Positions 17,156-25,996 of a stretch of DNA of 64,000 nucleotides are shown piece by piece. Both the position numbers and the translations under genes were made by a program. The DNA is from Symploca sp. SIO2E9 (GTDB taxonomy: Bacteria > Cyanobacteriota > Cyanobacteriia > Cyanobacteriales > Coleofasciculaceae): NCBI GenBank assembly GCA_010692645.1, contig JAAHGS010000002.1, forward strand, positions 1-64,000. The letters run 5' to 3'. The notes under the pieces are model-generated. The model had not been told where the DNA came from and ran no database searches. It saw only the letters and a list, made by a program, of their open reading frames with translations. Positions within the stretch are counted from its first letter, which is position 1. The number at the start of each line of letters is the position of its first letter.

Positions 17156-17370
17156 TCAGTTACTCTTCACTTCAGCTTCTAGTATCTCCATCCTCTCCTC
17201 TAACTCCACCACTCGCTGAGCAAGCGGCACCGCTTCTGTAGCTCCCAGGTATTGAACTAAGGCAGCGATTATAACCTCGGATTTACTGGCACCCATTCGA
17301 TTCATATAGTCCGAGAGTTTGTTGTAGAGGGATGGGGGGATTTTCTGGCTCCTACAAAGATGTTTGCCAT
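17156..17370 (-). pseudogene. Ribbon-helix-helix DNA-binding protein, probable 1-base frameshift
   Basis: From ATG 17370 the frame reads MANIFVGARK, then breaks; the adjacent frame continues IPPSLYNKLSDYMNRMGASK, SEVIIAALVQYL and a C-terminal coiled coil (VVELEERMEILEAEVKS). One extra base in the A-run near 17342 would join them into a 71-residue protein of the kind encoded before CHAT genes. The break could be decay, consistent with the broken CHAT gene, or a sequencing error in a homopolymer. Confidence 0.6.
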
Positions 17371-17730
17371 GAAGTGACGCGAAGCAAAGTCATGAAACGA
17401 TGTTAGCATTTGTTATCCCTGCTCTGCGGTGGGGAGTTTTTGCACGTTATCGCTTATATCGGCGATGTATTTGTGCTCTACTATCACAACAATCCTGTGG
17501 CATACTACAAGAAGCTGATTAAAGACTGGGCTTGTAGTATGACTACTGATTAATTAGTAAGATCCTGATATCTGTTTGATGAATAAATTCAGATTTTTTG
17601 ACGATATGTTTCAAAATTGTTAAAATATTCTGGTTTTTGCTTACTCAAGGCAAGGTTGATAAAAGAAACCATACCTAATCAGATGATCTATGGTAAAAGC
17701 TTCCTTCTTCCGATCCAAAAGGAGAGTTTC

Positions 17731-19881
17731 ATGAAAAAGTCACATTTAGGTCTAATCGCCTGTCTGATGATAGTGACTCTGATGCTCCTGGGCTGTTCTA
17801 CAAACAGTTCTAACACTACTTCCGTTGAACAGCTCAGAGAACTCCTTGCTCAGACCACTGAAACTGAATATGTAGAGGAATCGGCAACTCTGCCAACGGA
17901 ATATGTCGAGGAGACCACAACTGAAACCAATGTAGAGGAATCGGCAACTCTGCCAACGGAATACGTTGAGGAGACCACAACTGAAACCTCACAACCCTAT
18001 GATTATGAACTAGGTTATCTGCCACAGGAAGAATATGCCAATTTAACTGAGGCAGAGAGACATGGTCAGCAAACCTGGTATTTTTGGACTGGTGGTAATG
18101 AAGAGTTCTTCCGTAAACAGGCTAAGAGTACTCATGGGCACATAGACTTCCTGAGTCTTTTGGACGCACGTCCTGAAGATGACCCGCTGCCGAACAACCC
18201 ACATTTCCAACAAAACAAGCGTTTCCAACAAATTGGAATGATCAATGATCCTGGGTGTAAGGCAGCTACAGAGCCGGACGAATACGGCTTATGGTTAGAT
18301 AAATGTCAAGATCCTAACTCAGTGGGCATTATGGGAGGACGCAAGTTCCCCAATCCAAATTTTGACCAAGCAAAATGGGATGTTACTGAATATTATCAAG
18401 GAGGAGCCCAGATTGAACCGCCCTACAGGATAGGAATATCATGCGGGGTTTGCCACATAGCGTTTAATCCTCTTAAACCACCTGCTGATCCTGAAAAGCC
18501 TCTGTGGGAAAATATTGTAGCAGCTCTAGGGAACCAATACCTTAAGGAAAGCGTATTATTCGGTGCCAATCTCCCCGAAGAAGATTTTAAACGACAGGTG
18601 CTTTACTCTCAGCAAGCGGGTACTTCCGATACATCGCGAATTGCCACCGATCATATTAATAACCCGAATGCGATTAACTCGATTTTTAACTTGGCTGATC
18701 GACCAAGGTATGAAGAGGTGATGAATGATGGTTCAATAGAAGCTGTGCCTCACGTTCTCAAGGATGGTGCTGATTCTGCCGGCATTGCCCTTGCCTCGGA
18801 GCGCGTCTATATTAATATTGGCTCTTGTTCTGATTACTGGCTGACACTCCACGATGCTTTATTGGGGACAACCCCTCAAAAACCTTTTGATATTGAAAAG
18901 GCAAGGGCGGAGTGCGAATACTGGTCGAAAACAGAGGTGCGCATGGCAGATGCGGAGAGCTTCCTCGAAACCATCAAACCAATGTACCTTAAAGACGCGC
19001 CAGGGGGCAAAGCTTACCTTACTAAGGACGAGTCAGTTTTAGAAAGAGGGAAAATTGTCTTTGCTGAGACTTGTGCCACCTGTCACTCCAGCAAACAGCC
19101 ACCAGCAGAAATCGCCGCTGATCCAGAGCAGGCTAAGCAGTGGTATCGAGAGTCGGTTTTGAGTTCTGATTTTCTCGATCGCAACTTCTTATCAGACGAC
19201 AAACGCTACCCTGTGACGATGATTGGCACTAACGCGGCTCGTGCTCTGGCAACTAATGCTAAACAAGGTCATATCTGGGAGCAATTCTCGTCTAAGACTT
19301 ACAAGGAACTACCTTCACCAGGAACACTGGAGTTGGAGAATCCTTTTAACGAAGATAACCCCATTAAGTTTGAAGTGCCTGCAGGGGGAACCGGTTACTA
19401 TCGCACCCCTTCGCTAATCAGTATTTGGTCAACTGCACCATTCCTGCACAACAACAGTCGCGGCAAATACATTAATGATCCCTCGGTGGCAGGACGAATG
19501 GAAGCTTTCAACGACGCGATTGAAAAGCAACTGTGGCCTGAAAAACGCGACGGCTTGGCAAGTATTAAACGAACGGATCGTCCAACCTATTTAGAACTTG
19601 GCAAACTCAAGACTGAAGTTCCTGAAGGCACACCAATCAACTTGCTGGCAAATTTAGACCCCCGCGAACTCCCATCGCTTCTCAACAAGAAGTTAAATTC
19701 TGAATTAGGGGCTAAGGTTTTGGAGAAACTTGTGAACTTTATTCCTGATGAGGTGATCACACCTCTGCTGTTGAAGAATAACCAAGCTCCTGATTTCATT
19801 GAGGATCACGGGCACGACTTTGGTACAGAGCTATCTGATCAAGACAAGCGATCGCTCATTGAGTTCTTGAAAACTTTATAG
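17731..19881 (+). CDS. Diheme c-type cytochrome lipoprotein, RoxA-like
   Basis: About 716 residues. A lipoprotein signal (MKKSHLGLIACLMIVTLMLLGC) with the cysteine at residue 22. Next is a Thr/Glu-rich spacer containing a near-perfect duplication (VEESATLPTEYVEETTTET twice), then a large domain with two heme sites, CGVCH near 236 and CATCH near 450. The segment YYRTPSLISIWSTAPFLHNN and the overall size match the family of the rubber oxygenase RoxA, a secreted diheme dioxygenase; MauG/CcpA relatives are the alternative. Start ATG 17731 has AAAAGGAGAG nine bases upstream. It is followed by a clear terminator. Confidence 0.75.
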   Translation: MKKSHLGLIACLMIVTLMLLGCSTNSSNTTSVEQLRELLAQTTETEYVEESATLPTEYVEETTTETNVEESATLPTEYVEETTTETSQPYDYELGYLPQEEYANLTEAERHGQQTWYFWTGGNEEFFRKQAKSTHGHIDFLSLLDARPEDDPLPNNPHFQQNKRFQQIGMINDPGCKAATEPDEYGLWLDKCQDPNSVGIMGGRKFPNPNFDQAKWDVTEYYQGGAQIEPPYRIGISCGVCHIAFNPLKPPADPEKPLWENIVAALGNQYLKESVLFGANLPEEDFKRQVLYSQQAGTSDTSRIATDHINNPNAINSIFNLADRPRYEEVMNDGSIEAVPHVLKDGADSAGIALASERVYINIGSCSDYWLTLHDALLGTTPQKPFDIEKARAECEYWSKTEVRMADAESFLETIKPMYLKDAPGGKAYLTKDESVLERGKIVFAETCATCHSSKQPPAEIAADPEQAKQWYRESVLSSDFLDRNFLSDDKRYPVTMIGTNAARALATNAKQGHIWEQFSSKTYKELPSPGTLELENPFNEDNPIKFEVPAGGTGYYRTPSLISIWSTAPFLHNNSRGKYINDPSVAGRMEAFNDAIEKQLWPEKRDGLASIKRTDRPTYLELGKLKTEVPEGTPINLLANLDPRELPSLLNKKLNSELGAKVLEKLVNFIPDEVITPLLLKNNQAPDFIEDHGHDFGTELSDQDKRSLIEFLKTL

Positions 19882-19930
19882 GGCATGATTGTGCTCTAGC
19901 AATTGCTGGAACAATCTAGTTATTTCTTCT

Positions 19931-19957
19931 TAAATCTCCTCATTTTGAGGAGATTTA
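19931..19957 (+). terminator. Intrinsic terminator-like hairpin after the cytochrome gene
   Basis: TAAATCTCCTCA pairs perfectly with TGAGGAGATTTA over 12 bp with a three-base loop, 50 bases after the stop codon. The trailing run is A/T-mixed rather than pure T. Confidence 0.65.
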
Positions 19958-19960
19958 ATT

Positions 19961-20158
19961 TATAGCAGTCGCCACAGCTGTTAGGACACTTCCCTGTTCC
20001 CTGTTCCCTGTTCCCTGTTCCCTGTTCCCTGTTCCCTGTTCCCTACTCCCTATTCCCTGTTCCCTGTTCCCTGTTCCCTGTTCCCTGTTCCCTGTTCCCT
20101 GTTCCCTGTTCCCTTTGAATCAAAATACGATGTCCTAACCGACATGTCCGTTGCTATA
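19961..20158. repeat. TATAGCA/TTAGGACA inverted-repeat element filled with TTCCCTG heptamers
   Basis: Left arm 19961-19988 runs TATAGCA...TTAGGACA; right arm 20131-20158 is its imperfect reverse complement (28 nt, about 21 matches). Between them about 18 tandem copies of TTCCCTG (19990-20115, with TACTCCC and TATTCCC variants). The right arm overlaps the lpxB stop codon. Shorter members of the same family lie at 32551, 48975 and 51689, and a one-arm version at 54815-54840. Confidence 0.75.
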
Positions 20159-21482
20159 TTTTAGCTATTTGCAGAATTTCCCTCGCCGCGCGGTCGCAAA
20201 CTCCTACTTCCCCCAACAAACTGCGCATTTCCTGATAATCTGCCAGGGTTTGTTGACGCCTTTGAGGGTTGAGAAGCAGCTCTAAAGCTTCCTGAACAAT
20301 ATTTTCCGGTGTCGCTTGTTCTTGTAAAAACTCCGGTACAATCGAGCGCATTACTACTAAATTGGGAGGCGACATAAAGGGAATAGAAAAGTTCAAGAAA
20401 GTGCGAGCCAACCAGGCAGTAACAGGACTAACTCGGTAGAAAACTACCTGCGGAACATCTAACAACGCTAGTTCTAAGTTAACAGTACCAGACTTAGTAA
20501 TTGCCAAATCAACAGCTGCCAAGACTTCAGTAGTTTGCTCAGAGACAAGGGTAGCACGCAAACCATAAGACTCTATTGCTGCTTCAATAGGACGTCGATA
20601 GGCTTCTAGAGCAAGAGGAATCCAAAATAGCAGTGAATCCTGTGAAAGTTTGAGATTTTGAGACAATGAGCTAGATAAATTCTCCCCATCTCCCCCTCTC
20701 CCCATCCCCCCCTCTCTTCCTGCTCCCCCTCTCCCCATCCCCCCCTCTCTTCCTGCTCCCCCTCTCCCCATCCCCCCCTCTCTTCCTACTCCCTCCAATA
20801 ATTGCGACTGAATCCGCTTAGCTGCCTCACAGATTACAGGTAGCATATACTTTAATTCTTGCCTTCGAGAAGCTGGAACCAGTGCGATCGCAATTTGTTC
20901 CGGTTCAATTCCTAGGGCAGCCCGTGCCTGTTGGCGACTGGGACTCGATTGCATTCTATCAACAAGAGGATGACCAACCCAAGTTACAGATGTTCCTTTG
21001 TTTTGAAAATAGCGGGCTTCTTCTGGAAAAATTGCCAGCATCTTGTCTGTCATCTTCACTAATTTAGCTGTGTTGCGACTAGAAACTGACCAAACCCAAT
21101 CCTGGGGCGCAATATAGTAAACTATCGGTACTTGCGGTAAGCGAGAGCGGATCAGATTGCCTATTACCAGGTTTGGTCCAAAGTAGTCAATCAACACTGC
21201 TATCTCAGGTGGATGTTGCTGGAGGTACTGTCGAGCTCGACGTTGTATTTGTAGGGTAGGTAAGACAAAGGGTAGAGATTCCAGAAGCCCCACGGAACCA
21301 ATGCCTGTGGTATTAACTAACAACTTGGCACCGGCTGCTGCCATTTTCTCGCCCCCTAGTGCCACAATCTCTAACTCTAAGCCTGTAATTTGAGCATGGC
21401 GTTTGAGGGCTTCAATCAGCATTGCCCCTTGTAAGTCTCCGGATACTTCTCCTGTACTGATAAAAATTCTTTTAAGAGACAT
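20154..21482 (-). CDS. lpxB: Lipid-A-disaccharide synthase, with an in-frame repeat insertion
   Basis: 442 residues against about 385 usual. It joins UDP-2,3-diacylglucosamine and lipid X to form the lipid A disaccharide on the inner face of the membrane. Motifs: FISTGEVSGDLQGA at the N-terminus, VLIDYFGPN, YYIAPQDWVWS, WVGHPLVDR, and the late SGTVNLELALLDVPQVVFYR. Residues about 225-282 are an insertion not expected in the family: GREGGMGRGGA three times, then a Ser/Leu-rich tail, all in frame. The insertion falls between the two Rossmann-like halves. Stop codon TAG lies inside a repeat element. Usually next to lpxA; here 4.5 kb away. Confidence 0.9.
   Translation of the reverse strand: MSLKRIFISTGEVSGDLQGAMLIEALKRHAQITGLELEIVALGGEKMAAAGAKLLVNTTGIGSVGLLESLPFVLPTLQIQRRARQYLQQHPPEIAVLIDYFGPNLVIGNLIRSRLPQVPIVYYIAPQDWVWSVSSRNTAKLVKMTDKMLAIFPEEARYFQNKGTSVTWVGHPLVDRMQSSPSRQQARAALGIEPEQIAIALVPASRRQELKYMLPVICEAAKRIQSQLLEGVGREGGMGRGGAGREGGMGRGGAGREGGMGRGGDGENLSSSLSQNLKLSQDSLLFWIPLALEAYRRPIEAAIESYGLRATLVSEQTTEVLAAVDLAITKSGTVNLELALLDVPQVVFYRVSPVTAWLARTFLNFSIPFMSPPNLVVMRSIVPEFLQEQATPENIVQEALELLLNPQRRQQTLADYQEMRSLLGEVGVCDRAAREILQIAKI
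20680..20797. repeat. 33-bp tandem repeat inside lpxB
   Basis: Plus-strand unit of 33 bp, C/T-rich (CTCCCCCTCTCCCCATCC followed by CCCCTCTCTTCCTG), present about three times with almost no divergence. Because 33 is a multiple of three, copy-number change keeps the reading frame. Confidence 0.85.
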
Positions 21483-21702
21483 TTTTATACTAATTTCCTA
21501 AATGCCTGCTATACATCAATCCCCGCGTGTTGGCATCTCCGAGTCTAAGCCTCATCACCATCTGTAGCCAACACAAATGAAGTCGGTATTAGTAGGTTGG
21601 CATTGCCAGAAGGGGAGCAAGTCTTTAAAGTCCCTATCCCAGGTTTGGGAGAGGGATTTAGAATGAGGGCTAACACAGGTGAAATACTAATGTTTCCATT
21701 AT

Positions 21703-21946
21703 CTATAAATGCTTTTTTAACTCCTCCCACGAATTCACCTGAAGTGCTAATTTTACCAATTCTTCCAGTTGCTCCAACTCAAGTGCTTGTAAGTCTTGCT
21801 CGACATCGGAGGGAATAGAACCAAAGCGAGTTTCCAGTACAACCAATAACTGCCGTAAGGCACCTTGCCGCAATCCCTGTTGCTGTGCTTTATCTGCCCG
21901 TTGACGTTCAGCTTCTTCTGGCAATAAAACAAGATTACCTTCCTGT
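21703..21946 (-). pseudogene. DUF4351-type C-terminal fragment of a Uma2/Rpn-like nuclease
   Basis: Minus-strand frame with GNLVLLPEEAERQRADKA, then QQGLRQGALRQLLVVLETRF and LEELVKLALQVNSWEELKKH, the C-terminal pattern of cyanobacterial Uma2 or Rpn-type proteins ending in DUF4351. The N-terminal nuclease part is missing: at about 21946 the sequence switches abruptly to arylsulfatase coding on the other strand. Confidence 0.6.
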
Positions 21947-22511
21947 CAACCGTACACTTGCATTCATTGATGATGCTGCTCAACCAGATGAAAACGGGAA
22001 TACCGATCCATTTTTCCTCTGGTTTAATAGCACCCGCATGCACGTTTTTACCCACCTCAAGGATGCCTCTCAAGGCGTTACTGGACAGGGAATCTATGCA
22101 GACGGGATGGCAGAGCATGACGGTCAAGTTGGTCAGATTCTCACTAAACTAGACGAACTAGGAATAACCGACAATACCATTGTGATCTATACCACTGACA
22201 ACGGCGCTGAAGTATTTACCTGGCCTGATGGCGGCACAGTTCCTTTCCGTAGCGAAAAGAATACCACTTGGGATGGTGGTTTCCGTGTGCCAGCAATGAT
22301 TAAGTGGCCTGATCATATTCCCAGTGGTATGATTTCTAACGACATCATCTCTCTGCAAGACATGGTTCCAACGCTTATGGCTGCAGCTGGTGTGGATGAT
22401 ATCAAGGAGAAGCTTCTTAACGGTTATACGATTGGTGACAAAACTTACAACGTTCACCTAGATGGTTATAACTTCTTGCCTTACCTAACATGTCAAGGAT
22501 TCCTAGGATGA
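21947..22511 (+). pseudogene. Arylsulfatase, middle fragment
   Basis: About 188 codons: DPFFLWFNSTRMHVFTHLKD, then VIYTTDNGAEVFTWPDGGTV, the sulfatase DNG metal-site region, GGFRVPAMIKWPDHIPSG and DGYNFLPYLT. The N-terminal third with the CxPxR formylglycine motif is absent and so is the C-terminus, which breaks in FLPYLTCQGFLG. The original enzyme hydrolysed sulfate esters; this piece cannot. It lies directly before HAD and formylglycine-generating enzyme genes, its likely former partners. Confidence 0.75.
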
Positions 22512-22515
22512 GCCC

Positions 22516-23544
22516 TTGCCTTCCTGGGAAGATACTACAACTAAGCAAACGATTATCGACTTTGTGCAGGACGTTAGCAATCCCAGTAGTCTTAACTATA
22601 TTCCTCCTAGCGATCGCATCGTCACATTTGATAATGATGGCACTTTGTGGACTGAAAAACCAGCATATATTCAGGAGTTATTTATCTTAGATAGGCTAGG
22701 TTTTCAACGGTCAGATGTTAAAAAACTTGTTCCTAAACTTGCTTCTTTAAGTGAAAATAATGTCAATTTAGGAGAGAGCTTACTAACGGGAATGACGCCA
22801 GAAGAATATAAACAAAAGGCTAGGGACTTCCTAGATAACTCTTTGCATCCATACTTGAAAGTTCCATACATAGAGCTTACTTACCAGCCCATGGTTGAAC
22901 TTGTCAGTTATCTCAGGAATAATGATTTCAATGTCTATATTTGCTCTGGGGGGGGACTTGATTTCATTCGTTCCTTTGCAGAAGATGCCTACGGTATTCC
23001 CCCAGAAAGCGTTATTGGTACTAGCATTCAAACGGAGTATATTGCCCAAGCAGATGGATCTTATCTCTTACTTAGGAAGCCAATACTGGTACAACCTATT
23101 AACGATGGACCAGGTAAACCTGTAGGGATTGAGCGCTACATTGGTAAAAAACCAATTATGGCAGTTGGTAATTCCACTGGTGATTTAGAAATGCTTGACT
23201 ACACTGATGATCACCAAGGTCGAGCTTTAATGATGCTACTTCGCCACGATGATCCGCGTGAATGTCCATATGCTGAGGAAGCTCAAATTGAATGCCCATA
23301 CGATCAAAAGCCTGACGATACGATTAATGCTTTTGATGTAGCCAACTCTCGCGGTTGGACAGTAATCAGTATGAAGGATGATTTCGTAACAGTGTTTGGA
23401 AACCTAAATAAAGTCAAGAAGGTATCTCGAACTAAAAAAGCATCTGGAAGCAAAAACCGATCTGGATACATAACGAAATCTAGACCACAAGAAGCAATTG
23501 ACTCATCATTTCTTAGTCGGTATCGTACATATTACAATCGGTAG
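22516..23544 (+). CDS. HAD-family phosphatase, N-terminus probably shortened
   Basis: About 342 residues. HAD motifs are present: VTFDNDGTLWTE (motif I) near residue 34, VYICSGGGLDF (motif II), and KPIMAVGNSTGDLEM (motif III/IV). Relatives are exported phosphoserine-phosphatase-like proteins that begin with a signal sequence; here the frame opens with EPLPSWEDT straight after a stop at 22504, so the signal was lost at the junction with the sulfatase fragment. TTG 22516 is the only nearby start. The Lys/Ser-rich C-terminal tail (residues 305-342) is unusual. Possibly no longer exported or expressed. Confidence 0.75.
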   Translation: MPSWEDTTTKQTIIDFVQDVSNPSSLNYIPPSDRIVTFDNDGTLWTEKPAYIQELFILDRLGFQRSDVKKLVPKLASLSENNVNLGESLLTGMTPEEYKQKARDFLDNSLHPYLKVPYIELTYQPMVELVSYLRNNDFNVYICSGGGLDFIRSFAEDAYGIPPESVIGTSIQTEYIAQADGSYLLLRKPILVQPINDGPGKPVGIERYIGKKPIMAVGNSTGDLEMLDYTDDHQGRALMMLLRHDDPRECPYAEEAQIECPYDQKPDDTINAFDVANSRGWTVISMKDDFVTVFGNLNKVKKVSRTKKASGSKNRSGYITKSRPQEAIDSSFLSRYRTYYNR

Positions 23545-23788
23545 ACCACAAACTTCAGCTTGTTATCTACTGAGACTGAGTTGACAATTAAGAGGCGTCA
23601 CTCGATTGCCGTTGAAAATAACTGTGTTTCTGTGACGCCTCCCACTATTCTGATAACGACGACTACCGCTAATCACTTTTATTATGAAGACTTCTTGGTT
23701 TAACTCACACCTAGCACTAATTTGTTCAACCGCTTCGGAATTAATTACCTGTCTACAACAGAAAGTTTTATTAAAAGAATTTAGCCCG

Positions 23789-24826
23789 ATGTCGTCAAAG
23801 TGTATTACCGATAAGGAGATCGGCTCTAATTTTAGGTCACTAGCCCTCAAGTTTTTGATCTGTTTTCTAATAATATGCTTATTCCTAAATTATCAAACAG
23901 AAGTCAAGGCATCTCCTAAAACTAATATTTGCTCTGAAGGTATGGCATTTATTCCTAGCGGTACCTTTAAAATCGGTTCTGACTCTCACTACCCTTCAGA
24001 GCGCTCTGCCAAAGACATTTCTGTTGATAGTTTCTGCATCGATAAATACGAAGTTACTAATTCAGATTTTGCTAAATTTGTCAAGGAAACTGGCTACATC
24101 ACAGTAGCAGAGCGCCCCCTCTCCAAAGAAGAATTTCCCGACTTAAAAGACGAGCAACTAGCACCCGGTTCCCTAGTCTTTCAGATGCCAGAAGATGGTA
24201 CCAAACAATTAGGTTACTTGAGTTGGTGGAAATGGATGCCTGGTGCCAATTGGCAACATCCCTTGGGCCCTGATAGTGATCTTAAAGGTAAAGAAAATTA
24301 TCCCGTAGTTCAAGTAGCATATGAGGACGTAGAAGCTTATGCCAAATGGGCTGGCAAGTCACTACCAACTGAGTCCCAATGGGAATATGCGGCTCGTGGT
24401 GGATTAGATGATACCACTTATAGCTGGGGGGAGCAATACTCTGCCCAAAAGGCTAACACTTGGCAGGGATTTTTCCCCTTTTTCAATACTAAAGCTGATG
24501 GTTACACCGGAACTGCACCTGTGGGTTCCTTTGAGTCTAATGGTTATGGTTTGTATGACATAACTGGTAATGTTTGGGAGTGGACTGCAGACTGGTATCG
24601 AGTAGGTCATAATAACAAAGCCCACAGAGCTAATCCCAAGGGACCCTCACAAGCAGAAAGCTTTGATCCGAGGGAACCAGGTACAGCTAAACACGTTATA
24701 AAAGGCGGCTCTTACCTATGTTCACCTAACTATTGTAGTCGTTACCGTCCTGCTGCTAGGGAATCCCAATCGCCGGATACAGGTACAACACATATTGGTT
24801 TTCGCTTGGTGGAAAATAGTGTTTGA
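23789..24826 (+). CDS. Formylglycine-generating enzyme (SUMF1 family)
   Basis: About 345 residues. An N-terminal hydrophobic segment (LKFLICFLIICLFLNY) ends near TEVKA, a likely signal peptide or anchor. The FGE-sulfatase domain starts at CSEGMAFIPSGTFKIGSD, includes DKYEVTNSDFAKFV, LPTESQWEYAARGG, GLYDITGNVWEWTADWY, and closes with GGSYLCSPNYCSRYRPAARE. The two cysteines in that last motif match the copper-binding catalytic pair of true FGE, so it should oxidise the sulfatase Cys to formylglycine. Its neighbour sulfatase is broken, so it would need another client. ATG 23789 is preferred over ATG 23684 because it puts the signal nearer the N-terminus. Confidence 0.85.
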   Translation: MSSKCITDKEIGSNFRSLALKFLICFLIICLFLNYQTEVKASPKTNICSEGMAFIPSGTFKIGSDSHYPSERSAKDISVDSFCIDKYEVTNSDFAKFVKETGYITVAERPLSKEEFPDLKDEQLAPGSLVFQMPEDGTKQLGYLSWWKWMPGANWQHPLGPDSDLKGKENYPVVQVAYEDVEAYAKWAGKSLPTESQWEYAARGGLDDTTYSWGEQYSAQKANTWQGFFPFFNTKADGYTGTAPVGSFESNGYGLYDITGNVWEWTADWYRVGHNNKAHRANPKGPSQAESFDPREPGTAKHVIKGGSYLCSPNYCSRYRPAARESQSPDTGTTHIGFRLVENSV

Positions 24827-24920
24827 TGGTTCATTGCTCATAGCTCATTAGAAATATGGAGGAAAAGATTATTTTTCTCATCCTCCCATCTCCCTGTCTC
24901 CGCGTCTCCCTATCTCCCCT

Positions 24921-25715
24921 TTAAGCCGTGGGAGTGTCAACTTCAGGCAATTGGGCACCTACCACATAAAAATCTTGAGGATAGATCCAGTTAGTATCCA
25001 TTGGACCATGAATTTGAATTCCCGTCATTACAGCATAGTTAAATACAGAAGAATCTAAGGGCTTTAAGAGCTTCTTAACATCATCGGAAATAATCTGACA
25101 AGCCAACTTAGTTATCTCTATTAAATTAGGTTGGTCACCATAGCGGAGAGTAGAGAGTATTTTTTGCCGGATAATTGATTGTTCAATATCTTCCATATCA
25201 GTTTTTAGATTAAGACGGCCACATTCTAGCTCCCTGACAATAGCTTGTAATGAGCCGCAGGCATGAGAGGGTTTTTGGATGCCTTCCCGATAAACCTTAC
25301 CCATTTCGCCCTCTTTAGAAATTGCAATATGAGGCATGGCAAAGAAGGTAAAACGACGTACTCCATCAAAAATCGGAACGTGATCTGTGGCTGCTGTTAA
25401 TCCTGTTTTTCCCATCATCACGAACCCTGCCAAGCTACAACAATTGAAGGTTTTTCCCCAGTATTTAATAACTTCATCTAGTAAAGGATCGGTAATTTCA
25501 TCCCGACAAAATGCGGCCATTCCCATCGTGTTTTCATCTTCAAATCCATAACATTTCAAGGAATTATAGATTCTTTTCATATAATCTTGCATGGTTAAAG
25601 TGCCGGGAAAATGGCTTTGAAGACTTTGGTAAAATTTAGAGTCAGTGCATACTTCAAAACCGTCAATGGATTTAAAAATTTCTGCTTCAAACTTCTGTAA
25701 GTATTGCTGATTCAT
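24921..25715 (-). CDS. LCIB-like (theta-class) carbonic anhydrase homologue
   Basis: About 264 residues. It contains AAFCRDEITDPLL near 90 (the CxRDE signature), DHVPIFDGVRRF, and SHACGSLQAIV near 180 (H-x-CGS), which match the zinc-binding and active-site set of the algal limiting-CO2-inducible protein LCIB family. These enzymes interconvert CO2 and bicarbonate or act in CO2 recapture. ATG 25715 has AGAGG ten bases upstream; the longer frame to 25886 lacks support. It sits in the 4.5-kb gap between lpxA and lpxB, an odd place for a carbon-concentrating gene. Confidence 0.8.
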   Translation of the reverse strand: MNQQYLQKFEAEIFKSIDGFEVCTDSKFYQSLQSHFPGTLTMQDYMKRIYNSLKCYGFEDENTMGMAAFCRDEITDPLLDEVIKYWGKTFNCCSLAGFVMMGKTGLTAATDHVPIFDGVRRFTFFAMPHIAISKEGEMGKVYREGIQKPSHACGSLQAIVRELECGRLNLKTDMEDIEQSIIRQKILSTLRYGDQPNLIEITKLACQIISDDVKKLLKPLDSSVFNYAVMTGIQIHGPMDTNWIYPQDFYVVGAQLPEVDTPTA

Positions 25716-25996
25716 CTTTGAATAACCTCTTTTAATATTTCTTTTAGTTTCTAATGGGAATAAATCTTTACAAAATATTGCGATTGCCACAGTGAATTCT
25801 GCTGTTGTTTCGGTTGTAACAACAGAAGCCTCAACACTAGATTGTGCTGTGTCTATCATCCGCTTATTAGCGTAAAAAACTGTCAAACTTGTAACTCTCG
25901 CTGTTTGTTATAGCTGCTGACAGATTCAATGACATATTCAGAACAGTCTTTAATGTAGCGGAGCGGAGTAAGTTGGAGCAGTTTAAATTGAGGATG

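Noticed and set aside
17400-17556. Short frame ending near IGDVFVLYYHNNPVAYYKK
   Set aside because: Possibly a relic of a gene, but too short and startless to assign; no family recognised.
19990-20115. Possible CRISPR array
   Set aside because: The repeat unit is a 7-mer in direct tandem without spacers, inside an inverted-repeat element.
21597-21818. 73-codon plus-strand frame
   Set aside because: Overlaps the better supported DUF4351-type fragment on the minus strand and has no protein-like features.
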